From positions 1 to 6,418 of the forward strand of contig WRIO01000068.1 in the NCBI GenBank assembly GCA_009782695.1: a stretch of DNA of 6,418 bases, written 5' to 3'. Shown here in pieces: positions 5,225 through 6,418 of this stretch. The notes under the pieces were generated by a model. The model ran no database searches. It saw only the letters and a program-made list of their open reading frames with translations, and was not told the DNA's origin. This stretch comes from Candidatus Cloacimonadota bacterium. Its GTDB lineage: Bacteria; Cloacimonadota; Cloacimonadia; Cloacimonadales; WRIO01. A program made the position numbers and the translations under genes. The number at the start of each line of letters is the position of its first letter. Position 1 is the stretch's first letter.

Positions 5225-6199
5225 ATGAAAGAAGATGTCATAGAAGATTTCACAAAAAATTTGAATCTGGGCAACAAAAAGAATCATATAAAATTAGTGA
5301 TAATCATAGCATTATTATTAATATTTATCTTACCTTTCTTTTTCACAGTCGACCCTGAGGAAATGGCAGTAGTTCAGTGCTTTGGTAAACATGTCAGGAC
5401 AGTAGAACCGGGATTGAATATTCGCATACCTTGGGGTGTGGAAAAAGTGACTAAAGTAAAAGTAAAAACAGTGTTTAAAGAAGAGTTCGGTTTTCGGACT
5501 TTGTCCCCGGGAGTTTCAGCGAGGTATTCTACACGGTCTTATGACGAGGAGAGTTTAATGCTGACAGGAGATTTAAACATAGCAAGTGTGGAGTGGATAG
5601 TCCAATACCAGATAAAAGATCCAGTTGCTTATTTGTTTAATGTTCGGAATGTCACAGAGACTATCAGGAACTTGTCCGAAGCTACGATGAGGCAAATAGT
5701 TGGCGATAGAAGTATAGACGAAGTGATCATCTTAAACCGACAAGAAATAGCTTATGAGGTTCACGAATTATTACAGAAATTACTCGATAAATACGAGACA
5801 GGAATCGCTATCAAAACTGTGAATCTGCAAAATGTGGTGCCACCGGAGATAGTTCAGCCTGCCTTCAATGAAGTAAATTCCGCTATGCAAGAAGAAGAAC
5901 GGATAGTCAATGAAGCCTTACAAGAATACAACCGTGTAATACCACAAGCCAGAGGGCAAGCTAGAAAGACAGTCGAGCTGGCAAATGGTTATGCCATAAA
6001 CAGAGTCAACCAAGCCCAAGGTGACGCTGCAAAATTTATCTCTGTTTATGAGAATTACCGTAAAGCTACGGCTGTTACAAAGCAACGAATGTATTTAGAA
6101 AGTATGGAAGAAGTGCTGAAAAAGGTTGATAAAGTTTACATAGTTGACGAGAAACAGCAGAGTCTTTTGCCTTTACTCGAGTTAGGCAAAGGGAGGTAA
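5225..6199 (+). CDS. hflK: HflK, SPFH/band-7 membrane protein of the FtsH-regulating HflKC complex
   Basis: With HflC, HflK forms a large membrane assembly that surrounds the FtsH protease and controls its access to membrane substrates. The 324-residue protein has a short cytoplasmic N-terminus, one membrane helix (about 22-42), then a band-7 domain opening with FTVDPEEMAVVQCFGKHVRTVEPGLNIRIPW. The middle carries EWIVQYQIKDP and ATMRQIVGDRSIDEV (about 154-167), followed by a long helical, coiled-coil-prone segment with EEERIVNEALQEYNRVIPQA and a Gln/Ala-rich stretch typical of HflK. It is shorter than E. coli HflK (419) because it lacks the Gly-rich N-terminal region, as is common outside proteobacteria. 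AGGAGA lies 5 bases before the ATG. Its stop is one base from hflC, so the two are co-translated. Confidence 0.94.
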   Translation: MKEDVIEDFTKNLNLGNKKNHIKLVIIIALLLIFILPFFFTVDPEEMAVVQCFGKHVRTVEPGLNIRIPWGVEKVTKVKVKTVFKEEFGFRTLSPGVSARYSTRSYDEESLMLTGDLNIASVEWIVQYQIKDPVAYLFNVRNVTETIRNLSEATMRQIVGDRSIDEVIILNRQEIAYEVHELLQKLLDKYETGIAIKTVNLQNVVPPEIVQPAFNEVNSAMQEEERIVNEALQEYNRVIPQARGQARKTVELANGYAINRVNQAQGDAAKFISVYENYRKATAVTKQRMYLESMEEVLKKVDKVYIVDEKQQSLLPLLELGKGR

Positions 6200-6200
6200 A

Positions 6201-6418
6201 ATGAAAAAGAGTATCATCATAATCATAGTCATCACATTTTTTGGTATTATATTTATAGCGAACACTTTGTTCACGGTCGGAGAGACAGAACAAGTCATCA
6301 TCACGCAGTTTGGTGAGCCTGTCCGCAGTGCTATCAAGACAGCAGGATTAAAGGCAAAGATACCTTTTATTCAAAAGGTTCATTTCTTTGAAAAAAGGAT
6401 AATGGAATGGGATGGAGA
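6201..6418 (+). CDS. hflC: HflC, SPFH/band-7 partner of HflK (3' part off the window)
   Basis: Second subunit of the HflKC membrane complex that modulates FtsH. The visible 72 residues begin with a short basic start (MKKS), an uninterrupted hydrophobic helix at about 5-24 rich in Ile, and then the band-7 opening TVGETEQVIITQFGEPVRS (25-43), followed by AGLKAKIPFIQKVHFFEKR, as in HflC. The GGGAGG ribosome site (6191-6196) lies within the last codons of hflK, 4 bases before the ATG, so translation is almost certainly coupled. The frame is open to the window edge. The HflC identity rests on order after hflK, the short N-terminus and the motif wording; the rest of the gene is not visible. Confidence 0.92.
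   Translation, partial: MKKSIIIIIVITFFGIIFIANTLFTVGETEQVIITQFGEPVRSAIKTAGLKAKIPFIQKVHFFEKRIMEWDG

Noticed and set aside
6075..6293. Minus-strand open frame across hflK-hflC
   Set aside because: It is a shadow of two conserved genes on the opposite strand.
1234..6418. Frequent GATAG/CTATC pentamers, considered as an uptake or chi-like signal
   Set aside because: They occur mostly where ATA isoleucine codons precede Asp, Glu, Gly or Arg codons, so codon and dipeptide bias explains them without a dedicated signal.

Overview
The window is a compact, AT-rich stretch of bacterial chromosome carrying eight intact or edge-truncated protein genes and one protein-gene remnant. I see no rRNA, tRNA, CRISPR array or insertion sequence. 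The strongest taxonomic clue is the 520-residue response regulator with a C-terminal PglZ/alkaline-phosphatase domain (PorX family), followed immediately by tsaE. That pairing points to the Fibrobacteres-Chlorobi-Bacteroidetes (FCB) group in the broad sense. Low GC, heavy ATA isoleucine use and TTGACA-type upstream elements would suit an anaerobic relative such as Cloacimonadota, but the phylum is an inference.

Left part (1-1135, minus strand). A umuD-umuC error-prone polymerase operon reads leftwards; umuC runs off the window edge. UmuD keeps the Ala-Gly self-cleavage site and the Ser/Lys dyad. Its promoter region carries several copies of a TGCAACT half-site that look like an operator. Behind the operon, on the same strand, lies the last part of a DUF1566/FISUMP-like (C-type-lectin-like) protein gene with no body or start: a fossil, not explained by the flanking genes. 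umuC is about 46% GC by hand count, and sampled umuD lines are similar; sampled lines in the genes to the right are often near 27-35%, though panB is mixed.

Middle part (1183-2649, plus strand). panB (ketopantoate hydroxymethyltransferase, first committed step of pantothenate and CoA synthesis) is followed 18 bases later by an unrecognised 198-residue protein with a helix-turn-helix-like middle, probably in one transcript.

Right part (2791-6418, plus strand). porX, tsaE (tRNA t6A synthesis ATPase) and a small 89-residue unknown protein are closely packed and read as one operon. After a 172-base gap with its own candidate promoter come hflK and hflC (partial), the paired SPFH/band-7 membrane proteins that form a complex with and regulate the FtsH protease.

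The window is mostly conserved housekeeping and stress genes. The items most worth a second look are the DUF1566-like remnant, the repeated half-sites at umuD, the recurrent CTTGACA-N12-14-TAAAAW element in all three promoter-bearing gaps, and the two unrecognised proteins.
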